Assembly (NCBI GenBank): GCA_003213715.1
Contig: QCMN01000003.1
Span: 1 to 64,000 of the forward strand
DNA from: Pelagibacteraceae bacterium AG-422-B15
GTDB lineage: Bacteria > Pseudomonadota > Alphaproteobacteria > Pelagibacterales > AG-422-B15
DNA: 64,000 nucleotides
Direction: 5' to 3'
Positions 41,137 through 51,609 of this stretch are shown here, in pieces (position 1 is the first letter of the stretch; every line of letters begins with the position of its first letter). The position numbers and the translations under genes were made by a program. The notes beneath the pieces were generated by a model. That model was given only the letters and a program-made list of their open reading frames with translations, ran no database searches and was not told the origin of the DNA.

Positions 41137-41751
41137 TTGATAAAGAGCGCTGTCTTAATTGCAAATGGAAATGTTTCAAAAACAAATTACGTTAAAAAGG
41201 TAATAGATAGTAACGATTACTTTATTAGTATTGATGCTAAATCAGAAAATTTAAAAGAATTAGGAGTCCAACCTAATCTAATTTTAGGTGACCTTGATTC
41301 CGCTGCAATTGATGATCTTGATAGTAAAATAGAAGTTGTTGAATTATCCGATCAGAGCAAGACTGATTTAGAAAAATCGCTAGATTATTGTAAGGAGAAT
41401 AGTATTAAAAAAGTTGTGATATTAGGAAGTACTGGTTTGAGGGAAGATCATTCAATAGCAAATGTTCTAATAGCCAGTACTTACTCAGATATTTTGCAAA
41501 TTGAACTGATAACAAATTTTTATCGAATAATCTTTGTGAGAGAATATACAAAAATAAACGCTCATAATGAGCCGGTATCTATTATTTCATTGTCGTCAGA
41601 TAATAAAATTACAACAAGAGGATTAAAATATGATTTGAATAACGAAAAATTGAAATCTTTTTCTCATGGCATAAGTAACGAAGTAAATGGAGATAGCTTT
41701 ACAGTGAAAGCTGAAAGTACAATTGTTGTTTTTATAGGAATTCAGCAGTGA
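41137..41751 (+). CDS. Thiamine pyrophosphokinase
   Basis: PNLILGDLDSAAID, VVILGSTGLREDHSIANV; TTG start. Confidence 0.85.
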   Translation: MIKSAVLIANGNVSKTNYVKKVIDSNDYFISIDAKSENLKELGVQPNLILGDLDSAAIDDLDSKIEVVELSDQSKTDLEKSLDYCKENSIKKVVILGSTGLREDHSIANVLIASTYSDILQIELITNFYRIIFVREYTKINAHNEPVSIISLSSDNKITTRGLKYDLNNEKLKSFSHGISNEVNGDSFTVKAESTIVVFIGIQQ

Positions 41752-42878
41752 AAAAAATTGGAATAATTGGCGGAGGCATATCTGGTCTTACTTTAGGTTG
41801 CGTTCTAAAGGGATCTGGAAAAGAATGTATAATTTTTGAAAGATCAAGCGCACCAAGTGAATATGGCGCAGGAATATCATTAACTCCCAACGCTTGTAAA
41901 ATACTAGATGAAATAGATATTTTAGATGCTGTTAGAGCAGAGTCTTGCTCTCCATTGGATATTGCTTGGAGAGATGATCAGGGAAATGTCATAAAAAAAG
42001 TAAATATCAATGAATTTGGAGAAGTAATTACATCAAATAGAAAAGTCTTAATAAATAAACTGTATGAGAAATTTATTAATCTAGGTGGAGAAATAAAATT
42101 TAATCATGAATTGTTAGATATAATAAAAGAAAAAGAATTAGTTTTCAAAAATCAGAAAAATATTAGTGTAGACTACATTGCAGGCTGCGATGGGATAAAA
42201 TCACTTATTAGAACAAATAAAATCAAAAAGGATAAAATTACTTTTTCAGGCTATACCGCGTGGAGAGGTATTGGTTCGTCCGATAGCAAAAGAATAAATA
42301 TATACCTAGGTAAAAATAGCCATATCGTCTGTTACCCTGTTAATGAAAAACTCGAAACAAGTTTTATTGCAATAAAAAAAAGCAAAATAAAAAATAATGA
42401 AAGTTGGAGAGAAGAGGGAAGTCATGAAGATTTATTAGAGGATTTCTCATCCTATGGAAGTTTCATTAAATCATTATTTCAATCTTCAAAAAAAGTTTAT
42501 AAGTGGGGTTTATTTGATCGAAAATCACTTAATTCTTTTTCCAGTGGTAACATAACTTTATTGGGAGACTCGGCGCACCCGATGATGCCGTTTTTGGGTC
42601 AAGGCGGCGCTATGGCACTGGAAGATGCATATATATTTGGAAATTTAGTAAATATGTCTGACGATCTTAATTTTGTAAGAAATAATTATGAGAAATTGAG
42701 GGTGGGTAGGACTAATGCAATTAAAAGATCTTCAAGATATCAGGGATATATAAATCATTTAGGAAACCCAATTCTGAAATCATTAAGAAATTTTATGCTA
42801 AAAAACACAGATATTGCTATGCGAAGAACTAAGAACATTTATAATTACGAACCATTGAAAGTTATTAACAATTTATAA
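41748..42878 (+). CDS. FAD-dependent monooxygenase
   Basis: IGIIGGGISGLTLGCVLKG, AGCDGIKSLIR, LLGDSAHPMMPFLGQGGAMALEDA. Confidence 0.92.
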   Translation: MKKIGIIGGGISGLTLGCVLKGSGKECIIFERSSAPSEYGAGISLTPNACKILDEIDILDAVRAESCSPLDIAWRDDQGNVIKKVNINEFGEVITSNRKVLINKLYEKFINLGGEIKFNHELLDIIKEKELVFKNQKNISVDYIAGCDGIKSLIRTNKIKKDKITFSGYTAWRGIGSSDSKRINIYLGKNSHIVCYPVNEKLETSFIAIKKSKIKNNESWREEGSHEDLLEDFSSYGSFIKSLFQSSKKVYKWGLFDRKSLNSFSSGNITLLGDSAHPMMPFLGQGGAMALEDAYIFGNLVNMSDDLNFVRNNYEKLRVGRTNAIKRSSRYQGYINHLGNPILKSLRNFMLKNTDIAMRRTKNIYNYEPLKVINNL

Positions 42879-42880
42879 GT

Positions 42881-43687
42881 ATGACTACACTACCAGAAAC
42901 AAAAGCCTGTAAAGTTAATATAGAAAATGAATGGTTAACTATTTCATTCAATCAACCAGAAAAAAGAAATGCATTAACTAGCGAATTAACTGCTGATATT
43001 AAAAATATTTTTGATGCAGCACGCAATGATTTGGGTGTGAGAGGCGTTACCATGAGAGGAGAAGGGGGAATATTTTGTGCAGGTGGAGATTTAAAAATGT
43101 TTAAAACTGGTTTTCAAGGTGGAGAACAGGGTATGAAAGACGTTGAAGAGGCCAGTGCTTTAACGGGTGCGTTTTTTGATATGATAAACTCTTATCCAAA
43201 GCCAGTTGTTATGCTAGCTGAAGGAGCGGCGATGGCTGGTGGTCTTGGAATGCTTTGCGCTGGAGATATTGTGGTAGTGACTGAAGACTGTAAATTTGCT
43301 TTAACAGAAACTACTCTCGGAATACCTCCTGCACAAATTGCCCCCTTTGTTGCACAAAGAATAGGTTTAGCTAAAGCTAGACGTATCATGCTTACCGCAG
43401 CACGGTTTACAGGTAAAGAAGCGTTTGAAATGGGATTAGCAGATTTTATAGCAAAAGATGCTAATGATTTAAAAAATATTGAGTCTGATATAATTAAAGG
43501 TGTTATGAATTGTGCCCCTGGGGCAAATGCTATTACAAAAGAAATTGTCCTAGCCACAAGACAGTTAGAGAGAAGTGAAATGATCGATTTTGCTGCAAAA
43601 GGTTTTGCTGAACGCATGCTAAGTGATGAAGGCAGAGAAGGCATTGCATCTTTTCTTGAGAAACGTAAACCGAAATGGTCAAAATGA
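42881..43687 (+). CDS. Enoyl-CoA hydratase/isomerase family protein
   Basis: NQPEKRNALTSELT, GGIFCAGGDLKMF, AMAGGLGMLCAGDIVV. Confidence 0.92.
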   Translation: MTTLPETKACKVNIENEWLTISFNQPEKRNALTSELTADIKNIFDAARNDLGVRGVTMRGEGGIFCAGGDLKMFKTGFQGGEQGMKDVEEASALTGAFFDMINSYPKPVVMLAEGAAMAGGLGMLCAGDIVVVTEDCKFALTETTLGIPPAQIAPFVAQRIGLAKARRIMLTAARFTGKEAFEMGLADFIAKDANDLKNIESDIIKGVMNCAPGANAITKEIVLATRQLERSEMIDFAAKGFAERMLSDEGREGIASFLEKRKPKWSK

Positions 43688-44511
43688 CAGATCAAAATTT
43701 AGAATTACAACAAGCTTATGATTTTTGTAATGAAAGCAATGCAGTATACAAACTATTATCATCTTTAAATGATAATGATTATGAGGAAAAAACTCAGTTT
43801 AAAGGTTGGAATTTTAACAACGTTATCGGCCACCTTCATGTATGGAATTATGCCGCAGATTTATCTCTTCAAGACGGAAATGATTGGAAAAATTTTGCCA
43901 ACAGTGCTCTTGAAATGCTTGGTAAAGGTTCAACGATGAATCAATTTGAGGAAACTATAACTAAGGGAATTAAAGGAAGAGAATTACTAGATACTTGGAA
44001 ATCATATTACGAGAAAATGACTGAACGATTTGCGGCAGCTGATCCAAAAAAGAGAGTTAAATGGATGGGTCCCGATATGAGTGCAAGATCCTCAATAAGC
44101 GCAAGACACATGGAGACATGGGCTCATGCCCAAGAGTTATATGATACGCTAGGCGTTGATAGAATTAACGAGGATCGTATTAAAAACATAGTTATTATTG
44201 GAAATAACACATTTAAATATTGCTTTACAATAAATAAGAGAGAACTTCCTGAAGAAACTCCAAGACTAGAATTAACTGCACCATCTGGTGAGGTTTGGGA
44301 GTTTAATAATCCGTCTAATAAAAATATAATATCAGGAAAGGCCGAAGAATTTTGTCAAGTTGTTACACAAGTAAGAAATATTAAAGATGTTAATCTTAAT
44401 GTATCTGGCGACATAGCAAACGATTGGATGTCAATTGCTCAATGTTTTGCAGGCGGCGCAGAAACACCACCTAGGCCCGGTACAAGAAAAAAAGTTAATC
44501 GAAAAAATTAA
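43684..44511 (+). CDS. TIGR03084-type / DinB-like metal-binding protein
   Basis: FKGWNFNNVIGHLHVWNYAADLSL...WMGPDMSARSSISARHMETWAHAQELYDTLGV. Confidence 0.82.
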   Translation: MTDQNLELQQAYDFCNESNAVYKLLSSLNDNDYEEKTQFKGWNFNNVIGHLHVWNYAADLSLQDGNDWKNFANSALEMLGKGSTMNQFEETITKGIKGRELLDTWKSYYEKMTERFAAADPKKRVKWMGPDMSARSSISARHMETWAHAQELYDTLGVDRINEDRIKNIVIIGNNTFKYCFTINKRELPEETPRLELTAPSGEVWEFNNPSNKNIISGKAEEFCQVVTQVRNIKDVNLNVSGDIANDWMSIAQCFAGGAETPPRPGTRKKVNRKN

Positions 44512-44824
44512 GTAATCTAAGCAAAAAAATAATTGACCAAAAAAGCATTTCAGTATTAATGCCATTAATTAAAGAACTCGCTCCGAAGACAACATTTGCA
44601 TAAATTATAATTCCAATAATAGTTAAGCAAAAAAATGTTCCTAAAGTTTTCTGATAAATATTTGGATTAAATACTGACTCCCTTAGTCCATACCCTGAAA
44701 AATATGCAAGTATGCTAGATGCAGCAAAAACGAAAGCATTTATAATATTGCTTAATGAGGATATATATATTGATAATATAAATATGAGGCAAAATAAGAA
44801 TAGTTTGCTATAATTAATAACCAT
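44495..44824 (-). CDS. Small multi-pass membrane protein
   Basis: 109 aa hydrophobic ORF. Confidence 0.5.
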   Translation of the reverse strand: MVINYSKLFLFCLIFILSIYISSLSNIINAFVFAASSILAYFSGYGLRESVFNPNIYQKTLGTFFCLTIIGIIIYANVVFGASSLINGINTEMLFWSIIFLLRLLNFFD

Positions 44825-44825
44825 T

Positions 44826-45236
44826 CTACTTTGGGGTTTTCATAGCAACACCATTTAATGGTCCGAACGTCTCAGCATCTGCCTTAATCCAATTTTCATA
44901 ATCTTTGTAAGCAGTCATTGTTAATTCTAAACTTTTTATACGCTTATCGTTAGGTAGGGGAGTTTTTTTGATAAACCCTTTTTGTATTCCAGCCTCAATA
45001 ATTGATTGTATTGAAGATTTAGAGCCTGTTTTAGGTGAAATAGACTCGCACAAATGCTGAAAAGAAGTTGTATAATTGGGATCAAAAGTTGCCAACGCAA
45101 TTATTGTCATCACATTCCAATGTAAAGGAGATTGGAAGATAAAGTTTGTGAGAGGTAAATTAAGTTCATATTCGTCATAAAATCTTAAAGCAGACTTTAT
45201 TGTTTTAACAATTTCTTGATGGTGCTTGCTATTCAT
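44826..45236 (-). CDS. Winged-helix/MarR-like protein
   Basis: SIQSIIEAGIQKGFIKKTPLPNDKRIKSLELTMTAYKDYENWI. Confidence 0.6.
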   Translation of the reverse strand: MNSKHHQEIVKTIKSALRFYDEYELNLPLTNFIFQSPLHWNVMTIIALATFDPNYTTSFQHLCESISPKTGSKSSIQSIIEAGIQKGFIKKTPLPNDKRIKSLELTMTAYKDYENWIKADAETFGPLNGVAMKTPK

Positions 45237-45312
45237 TGATAAGGAATACTATTAGACTCCCGTAATAAATAATTACCTATGTTTGGTAATAGTTTTTAAA
45301 TATTATTTTTAT

Positions 45313-46290
45313 TCAAACAGCAATTTTAGAGAGTCTTGATGCGATAATTGCTTCAGCTTCAGCAACAACTCTTTCAATTAGTTCTTTACAAGTTGGTATA
45401 TCGTGAATAAGTCCAGCTACCATACCACAACTCCATGCGCCAGCATCCATCGCACCTTCTTGCATGATTTTAGGATAAACACCTGCAACCTCACCAAAGA
45501 TATCTTGTATTTGAATCTCATCTCCCAGAGATTTTTCTTTTTCGAGTATTTTTGTAACTGCATCATTTTTTAATACTCTTTCTGTATTTCTTAATGGTCG
45601 CATAATTAGTTCAGTATCGAGTTCACTTGCATTCACTAATGCCTCTTTTACATTTTGATGCACTGGAGCCTCTTTTGTTGCAATAAAGCGTGTTCCCATG
45701 TTTACACCTTCTGCTCCCATTGCTAAAGCTGCAACTAATTGTTGACCATTTCCCATACCACCAGAAGCAATAAATGGAATTTTTAACTCTTCAAAAGCAC
45801 GCGGTAAAAGTATCATATTTGGAATATCGTCCTCACCTGGGTGGCCACCACATTCAAAGCCGTCAACACTTGCTGCGTCACATCCGATTTTTTCTGCTTT
45901 TAGAGCATGTCTAACAGACGTACACTTATGTATTACTTTTATTCCGGCATCTTTAAGAAGTGGCATAAATTTTTCAGGACTTCTTCCAGCCGTTTCTACA
46001 ATTTTTACTCCACCTTTTACAATTGACTCTATATAGCCAGGATAATCTGGGTTTGCAAAACCTGGAAGGAAAGTCAAATTAACACCAATTGGTTTATCAG
46101 TCATATCTTTGCAACGAGCTATTTCGTTCGCAAGGTCTTTCGGACTGGCTTGAGTAAGTCCAGTTATTATTCCTAAGCCTCCAGCATTAGAAACAGCTGC
46201 AGCCATTTCAGCAAAGCCAACATAATGCATACCGCCCTGTACAATTGGATGATCTATTTCGAACATTTCTGTAATTTTTGTTTTAATCAT
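45313..46290 (-). CDS. Nitronate monooxygenase family FMN protein
   Basis: EIDHPIVQGGMHYVGFAEMAAAVSNAGGLGIITGL, DGFECGGHPGEDD, IASGGMGNGQQLVAALAMGAEGVNMGTRF. Confidence 0.92.
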   Translation of the reverse strand: MIKTKITEMFEIDHPIVQGGMHYVGFAEMAAAVSNAGGLGIITGLTQASPKDLANEIARCKDMTDKPIGVNLTFLPGFANPDYPGYIESIVKGGVKIVETAGRSPEKFMPLLKDAGIKVIHKCTSVRHALKAEKIGCDAASVDGFECGGHPGEDDIPNMILLPRAFEELKIPFIASGGMGNGQQLVAALAMGAEGVNMGTRFIATKEAPVHQNVKEALVNASELDTELIMRPLRNTERVLKNDAVTKILEKEKSLGDEIQIQDIFGEVAGVYPKIMQEGAMDAGAWSCGMVAGLIHDIPTCKELIERVVAEAEAIIASRLSKIAV

Positions 46291-46385
46291 TGTTTTTCCC
46301 AGATTTATAAATAATTTGAATATTAGACTTTATCGAGCTTTTTAAATCAAGCAGATTTTTCAGCTATTTATTTGAAAGGATTATT

Positions 46386-46601
46386 ATGATTAATCGACTT
46401 AAGTGGGCTAGTACTTTCTTTATCTTGGTTGGTATTTTACTGACTAATTTAAATATTTATCCTTTAAATATATTTGTTCATGGAACAGGTGCGATTGGAT
46501 GGACAATGGTAGGATATATGATGGCAGATCGGGCAATATTAACAAATTTTGGACTTCAAATCCCTTTGTTTATAATTGGTAATATATATCTTTTGGTATA
46601 A
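46386..46601 (+). CDS. Small membrane protein
   Basis: 71 aa, three hydrophobic segments. Confidence 0.6.
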   Translation: MINRLKWASTFFILVGILLTNLNIYPLNIFVHGTGAIGWTMVGYMMADRAILTNFGLQIPLFIIGNIYLLV

Positions 46602-46610
46602 GTAATTTGT

Positions 46611-46994
46611 ATGTCTGAAAAAGAGATGGTTATTAACATATTCGGTGATGAGATTGAAGCTTGTTGCTATGATCCAATGACAGGATATTTTAGAGATGGT
46701 TTTTGTAATACTGACGAACATGATTATGGAAGTCATGTGGTTTGCGCAGTAATGACGGATGATTTCTTAGAATTTAGTAAATCTAAAGGAAATGATCTCT
46801 CAACCCCAAGACCTGAATTCAATTTTCCTGGATTAAAAGAAGGTGATCGCTGGTGCCTTTGTGCTTTGAGATGGAAAGAAGCATATGATGCAGGCGTTGC
46901 GCCAAAAGTACATCTTGAAAGTTGTCATTTAAATTCTTTAAACTTTGTTACGAAAGAGCAATTAGAAGAGCATGCAGTAAATAGATTAAATTAA
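46611..46994 (+). CDS. DUF2237 family protein
   Basis: CCYDPMTGYFRDGFCNTDEHDYGSHVVCAVMTDDFLEFSKSKGNDLSTPRPEFNFPGLKEGDRWCLCALRWKEA. Confidence 0.93.
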   Translation: MSEKEMVINIFGDEIEACCYDPMTGYFRDGFCNTDEHDYGSHVVCAVMTDDFLEFSKSKGNDLSTPRPEFNFPGLKEGDRWCLCALRWKEAYDAGVAPKVHLESCHLNSLNFVTKEQLEEHAVNRLN

Positions 46995-46999
46995 TAACA

Positions 47000-48070
47000 A
47001 TGAAATTTTTTATCTCAATAATCTTTTTTTTACTCACCTTTAATTTAAATGCTTCGGAATACAAATTAGAAAAAGTTATTTCTGGTCTTAATAAGCCATG
47101 GGGTATGAGTTTTATTAATGACAATGAACTATTCCTTACACAAAAATCAGGTGAAATTTTAAAAATTAATTTAACTACAAAAGAAGTAAAAAATTTTTCC
47201 CACAATTTAAAAGTTGTTCAGCCACATTGGCAAGCTGGTATGCTCGATATTATTTATAAAGATGGAGAGGTTTTTGTTAGTTATACAGAGGATAGAGGGA
47301 ATGACAAGACAAGCACTTCAATTGCTAGAGGTATTATTAGAGATGAAAGTTTTAGTGAAATAGAAAATATTTTTCAATCAGACTCTTCATGGAATAATAT
47401 TCACTGGGGCTCAAGACTAATGTTTAAAGATGACCTGCTCTACGCAAGCATTGGTGAACGTGGGCATGGAAGTGTTGCACAGGATCCCACAAGTTATTTT
47501 GGTAAAATGATCAGAATAAATAAAGATGGGTCAGCACCAAAAGATAACCCTTATGCAGACAATGAAGGCTGGCTACCTGAGATATATCAAATAGGCCTAA
47601 GAAACCCTCAGGGAATAATCTTAAACCCTCAAGATGATGAAATATATATAACTAATCACGGTCCAAGAGGCGGAGATTTTTTTGGAAAAGTTGAGGCTGG
47701 CACTAATTACGGTTGGGCAGATGTTGCTTGGGGCGGAATAGATTATGATGGTTCAATTATTGGCGATGGAAGTGCCTGGAAAGAAGGTCTCTTAAAGCCA
47801 ATTTATACCTGGATTCCTTCAATTGCTGTTAGTGATATGACTTTTTATGGAGGAGACTTGTTTCCTGACTTAAAAAACAAATTGCTTATAACTAGCTTAA
47901 AAGCACAGAAATTAATCTCACTTGAATTTGATGGAAAAAAAGCAAGAAATGAAACAATTCTCTTTGAAAAGATTGGCCGAGTTCGAGATGTAGAGGCAAA
48001 TAGCGCGGGTGAAATCTTTGTAATTATTGACAACGATAACAGCGGTATTTGGAAACTAGTCAGTGATTAA
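47000..48070 (+). CDS. PQQ-dependent sugar dehydrogenase family protein (secreted)
   Basis: LNKPWGMSFIND, HWGSRLMFKDD, GLRNPQGIILNPQDDEIYITNHGPRGGDF. Confidence 0.9.
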   Translation: MKFFISIIFFLLTFNLNASEYKLEKVISGLNKPWGMSFINDNELFLTQKSGEILKINLTTKEVKNFSHNLKVVQPHWQAGMLDIIYKDGEVFVSYTEDRGNDKTSTSIARGIIRDESFSEIENIFQSDSSWNNIHWGSRLMFKDDLLYASIGERGHGSVAQDPTSYFGKMIRINKDGSAPKDNPYADNEGWLPEIYQIGLRNPQGIILNPQDDEIYITNHGPRGGDFFGKVEAGTNYGWADVAWGGIDYDGSIIGDGSAWKEGLLKPIYTWIPSIAVSDMTFYGGDLFPDLKNKLLITSLKAQKLISLEFDGKKARNETILFEKIGRVRDVEANSAGEIFVIIDNDNSGIWKLVSD

Positions 48071-48606
48071 TGTTTTATTTTTATTTAATAATTAAAATCA
48101 TAGCTTATTACTCGCTTCCTCTTTATTTGTTTCAAAAAAGAAATTTTCACAACAAATTATTTAGTATTCAGTCTTTTTTATTGTTTGCATGGCTAGTTTA
48201 CTTAGCATACTTATCATATTTGCCATTCATAGATTACTACTACACGAATGAACTGAATGTTCAGTTTATAATACCAAATTATGCTGTTTTTATTTTGCCA
48301 GTTTTATTTGCTCCCATGCCATTATTATATTATTTATTTTTTACAGTCTTAGTATCTAAAGTTAAGATATTGACCATAGTCTTTGGACTTCTGTTTTTAT
48401 TAATAAGCTCAATGATAATTTTCGGTATTGAGATTTTTAATCACCAAAAAAGAGTACCATTAGAAAAGATGTGTTATGATTATCACAGCGACTCAGAAGA
48501 AAAACTTTCGTGCTGTCTAAAGGCAGGTTATATTTGGCAGGAGGGATTTAGCTATTTTGAAGATATACCCCTTGGCTGTAAAAAATATATGAATTGGAAT
48601 GAATAA
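48070..48606 (+). CDS. Membrane protein, unknown function
   Basis: 178 aa, several TM helices and a Cys-containing tail. Confidence 0.6.
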   Translation: MFYFYLIIKIIAYYSLPLYLFQKRNFHNKLFSIQSFLLFAWLVYLAYLSYLPFIDYYYTNELNVQFIIPNYAVFILPVLFAPMPLLYYLFFTVLVSKVKILTIVFGLLFLLISSMIIFGIEIFNHQKRVPLEKMCYDYHSDSEEKLSCCLKAGYIWQEGFSYFEDIPLGCKKYMNWNE

Positions 48607-49000
48607 TATGAGTAATGTTAATTTACTTTTAGGAAGAATTATAATTGGAATTTATTTTTTAGTTTTTGGAGCAATATTTAAATTATTTAATTATGAATTT
48701 ACTCTAAATTATATGTTTGATCATCAAGTGCCGTATACAGAAATATCTCTAATAATCACAATTATTTTACAAAGCATATGTTCAGTTTCAATCTTAGTCG
48801 GCTATTATTCAAAATTATCAGCCTTTGTATTAGCGCTACTGACAATACTAATAAATTACTATATGCACGATTTTTGGAATATGAGTGAGGGCTTGGAGCA
48901 AAGACATGAACTTCAAAATTTTGTTAAAAATACTGGAATAATCGCAGGCTTATTAATTTTATCAGCTGTTCACCCCGGCAAATACAAATTAGGTCATTAG
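48599..49000 (+). CDS. DoxX-like membrane protein
   Basis: LLLGRIIIGIYFLVFGAIFKLFN...SVSILVGYYSKLSAFVLALLTILIN. Confidence 0.75.
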   Translation: MNNMSNVNLLLGRIIIGIYFLVFGAIFKLFNYEFTLNYMFDHQVPYTEISLIITIILQSICSVSILVGYYSKLSAFVLALLTILINYYMHDFWNMSEGLEQRHELQNFVKNTGIIAGLLILSAVHPGKYKLGH

Positions 49001-49777
49001 ATGTACAAATATTTCCTACAAGGACTAAGAATAGGCGTCATTTCTAATTTATTTCTACTTTGGGCATCTTTAACAATAGCAAACATTAGCAATGACTTGT
49101 TCCTCGTCGTTCCTGCTATAATTTTAATATCAGTTTCTGCATTCAGATGTTTGTTTCCTGTAAATTATGCTTCTAAATCAGTAATCATTGACACAGTTCT
49201 TTCTTCAGTATTTGTGACACGATTTTTAGTAACCATCGTTGAGGTGACATATATCTATATGTTTAGTTATGTGCTCAGGATTATTAATTCTGATCAGTAT
49301 ATGTTTGTTGATTTAATTTCTTGGTTAATGGTAATCCAAGTAATTATTTCACAGTTTTTTTGCTGGGGCGCAATACTTTTGAAATACGAACGCTTTTATT
49401 TTTATGAAGAATTTGGATGGTTTGTAATATTTTTCATTAATACGATTTTAAGTATAGTTATGCTTAGCTTAGATCTATCAAATGCTCATCATTCACTTAT
49501 TATTATTAACATAGTTTTTGGAGCTTTATATCTACCCTGGCAAGTACTGCATTTAAAATCTATTACAAAAAGAATAAATACCAATCCTGAAATCAAAGCT
49601 CAAGAATTCAATATGGATCTATCTAAAGTTAAGTTGGAATTTGTAAGCTCAATCGATGATCGAAAAGTATCTTTTGAAAGTAACGATTGGGGTGGAGTAG
49701 TTGGGATGATGTGGATGTACGGATATTGGATATTATTTATTCCAGTTTGGATGTTTTATATTATTTTAATTATTTAA
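49001..49777 (+). CDS. Membrane protein, unknown function
   Basis: 258 aa multi-TM. Confidence 0.6.
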   Translation: MYKYFLQGLRIGVISNLFLLWASLTIANISNDLFLVVPAIILISVSAFRCLFPVNYASKSVIIDTVLSSVFVTRFLVTIVEVTYIYMFSYVLRIINSDQYMFVDLISWLMVIQVIISQFFCWGAILLKYERFYFYEEFGWFVIFFINTILSIVMLSLDLSNAHHSLIIINIVFGALYLPWQVLHLKSITKRINTNPEIKAQEFNMDLSKVKLEFVSSIDDRKVSFESNDWGGVVGMMWMYGYWILFIPVWMFYIILII

Positions 49778-50536
49778 CTATTCACCCATATAGGCTTGCT
49801 TAACATCTGCGTTATTTTTGATTTCTTCAGGTAGGCCCGATGCAAGTATTTTTCCGTAATTAAGAGCAAGTATCCGATCTGACACTTTATTAACAAAACT
49901 CATGTCATGCTCAATCATAATTATGGTAATTCCTAATAAAGATTGAATATCTTTTATCCAAAAGCCAAGATCAATTGTTTCCTCATTTGTTAATCCTGAT
50001 GATGGTTCATCTAATAAAAGTAATTTTGGATCAGTACAAAGAGCTCTTGCAAGCTCAACATTTTTTCGAACACCGTAGGGAAGGCCGTTTATAAGAGTAT
50101 CTCGGTAATGTTGAAGGTCTAGAAAGTCAATTACCTCTTCAACTTTAAGTCTGTATTCATGTTCTTGCTTACGGGCACTGGGTGTAAAGAATACTTCTGA
50201 TAATATATTTGTTCTTTTATAAATATGTCGTCCAAGGAGTAAGTTTTGTAGAACGGTTGCATTTTCAAATAATTCTAAATTTTGAAATGTTCTTGCTATT
50301 CCAAGCTTTGATATATTGTGAGGTTTAGTTTTTGAGATGTTTTGATTTTCAAAATATATCTCCCCTTTGCTTGGCTCATAGATTCTACTAATTACATTGA
50401 AGAGCGTTGATTTACCTGCTCCGTTTGGACCAATTATTGTAAATATTTCACCTTTGTCGACACCGAACGATACATCATTAAGGGCTTTTACTCCTCCAAA
50501 TGCTACAGTGATATTTTTTACTTCAAACAAACTCAT
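49778..50536 (-). CDS. livG: Branched-chain-type ABC transporter ATP-binding protein LivG
   Basis: GPNGAGKSTLFNVISR, GIARTFQNLELFENATVLQNL, IMIEHDMSFV. Confidence 0.93.
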   Translation of the reverse strand: MSLFEVKNITVAFGGVKALNDVSFGVDKGEIFTIIGPNGAGKSTLFNVISRIYEPSKGEIYFENQNISKTKPHNISKLGIARTFQNLELFENATVLQNLLLGRHIYKRTNILSEVFFTPSARKQEHEYRLKVEEVIDFLDLQHYRDTLINGLPYGVRKNVELARALCTDPKLLLLDEPSSGLTNEETIDLGFWIKDIQSLLGITIIMIEHDMSFVNKVSDRILALNYGKILASGLPEEIKNNADVKQAYMGE

Positions 50537-51609
50537 TATACTCGGTCCGATTTAGTAAATACTTTTTGTTTTTTAAATGTTTGTCTTTTGTAGGTAGGAA
50601 ACAGTTCAAAGAATAACTTTATTTTCATCCATCTTCCATAAATCCCAAGTGGTTCGTACAAAATGAAGAATACAAGTATTATTCCAAACAACATTGGCTC
50701 TAGACCTGGTTGTGAACCAATAGAGCTTGGTAAATAGTCGCGACAGATGGCAATTAATTGCGGTAAGAAGCCAACGAATATTGCTCCAAACACTGTTCCA
50801 TGTAAACTTCCCATTCCACCAACAACGATAAGCAAAAGTAACGTTAAAGATAAAAAGATATTAAATATATCTGGAGCTAGGTATCCAATGTAATGAGCAA
50901 GTAATGCGCCAGCTAGGCCAGTAAAAGCTCCAGAAATAGCGAATGATAAAGCTTTATAGAGACCTAAGTTAACGCCTAAACTTTGTGCCGCTATTTCACT
51001 GTCTCGAATAGCAACAAATGCTCTTCCTGTTGGTGATCTTAGTATATTGATTGCCGCAAACATCGCTGCAATAAGAAAGACAAGGCAGACATAATAAAAG
51101 AAAACACTGTCATAGAAGCTCATACCCAAGAATTCTGGTTGAGGCACAGGTAATCCTCTGTTACCGCCTGTAAAGTGTTCCCATTTTATAAAAACATGTT
51201 CCGCAATAAAGCCCAAGGCTAATGTTGCGATAGCTAAATACATCCCTGTTAAGCGTAGGATTGGTATTCCTATTGCTGCACCTACTAGAAATGAAACAAT
51301 TATTACAATAGGGATTGATGCATAAAAAGGTATTCCATTAGTTAGTAAGAAGGCATGAGTATAAGCGCCAACTCCTAAGAACGCAGCGTGACCTAAGGAT
51401 GCAAGTCCGGTGTATCCAGACAAAATCATGAGACCAATTCCAGCAATGGATAGAATACAAATATATGAAATTTCACCTAAGTAAAAATCATCTAATACAA
51501 GTGGTAACGCAACCATAATTAATATAAGCAGTGAATACCAAAAACGATCACCGTTATGCTTTGCAATATTTATATCTTGTGAATATTTTGTTTTAAAAAT
51601 AAATCTCAT
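50536..51609 (-). CDS. livM: Branched-chain-type ABC permease LivM
   Basis: GYTGLASLGHAAFLGVGAY, AIRDSEIAAQSLGVNL, VVGGMGSLHGTVFGAIFV. Confidence 0.93.
   Translation of the reverse strand: MRFIFKTKYSQDINIAKHNGDRFWYSLLILIMVALPLVLDDFYLGEISYICILSIAGIGLMILSGYTGLASLGHAAFLGVGAYTHAFLLTNGIPFYASIPIVIIVSFLVGAAIGIPILRLTGMYLAIATLALGFIAEHVFIKWEHFTGGNRGLPVPQPEFLGMSFYDSVFFYYVCLVFLIAAMFAAINILRSPTGRAFVAIRDSEIAAQSLGVNLGLYKALSFAISGAFTGLAGALLAHYIGYLAPDIFNIFLSLTLLLLIVVGGMGSLHGTVFGAIFVGFLPQLIAICRDYLPSSIGSQPGLEPMLFGIILVFFILYEPLGIYGRWMKIKLFFELFPTYKRQTFKKQKVFTKSDRV

Noticed and set aside
43192-43695. 167-aa minus-strand ORF
   Set aside because: Fully antisense to a clear enoyl-CoA hydratase gene; no family features.
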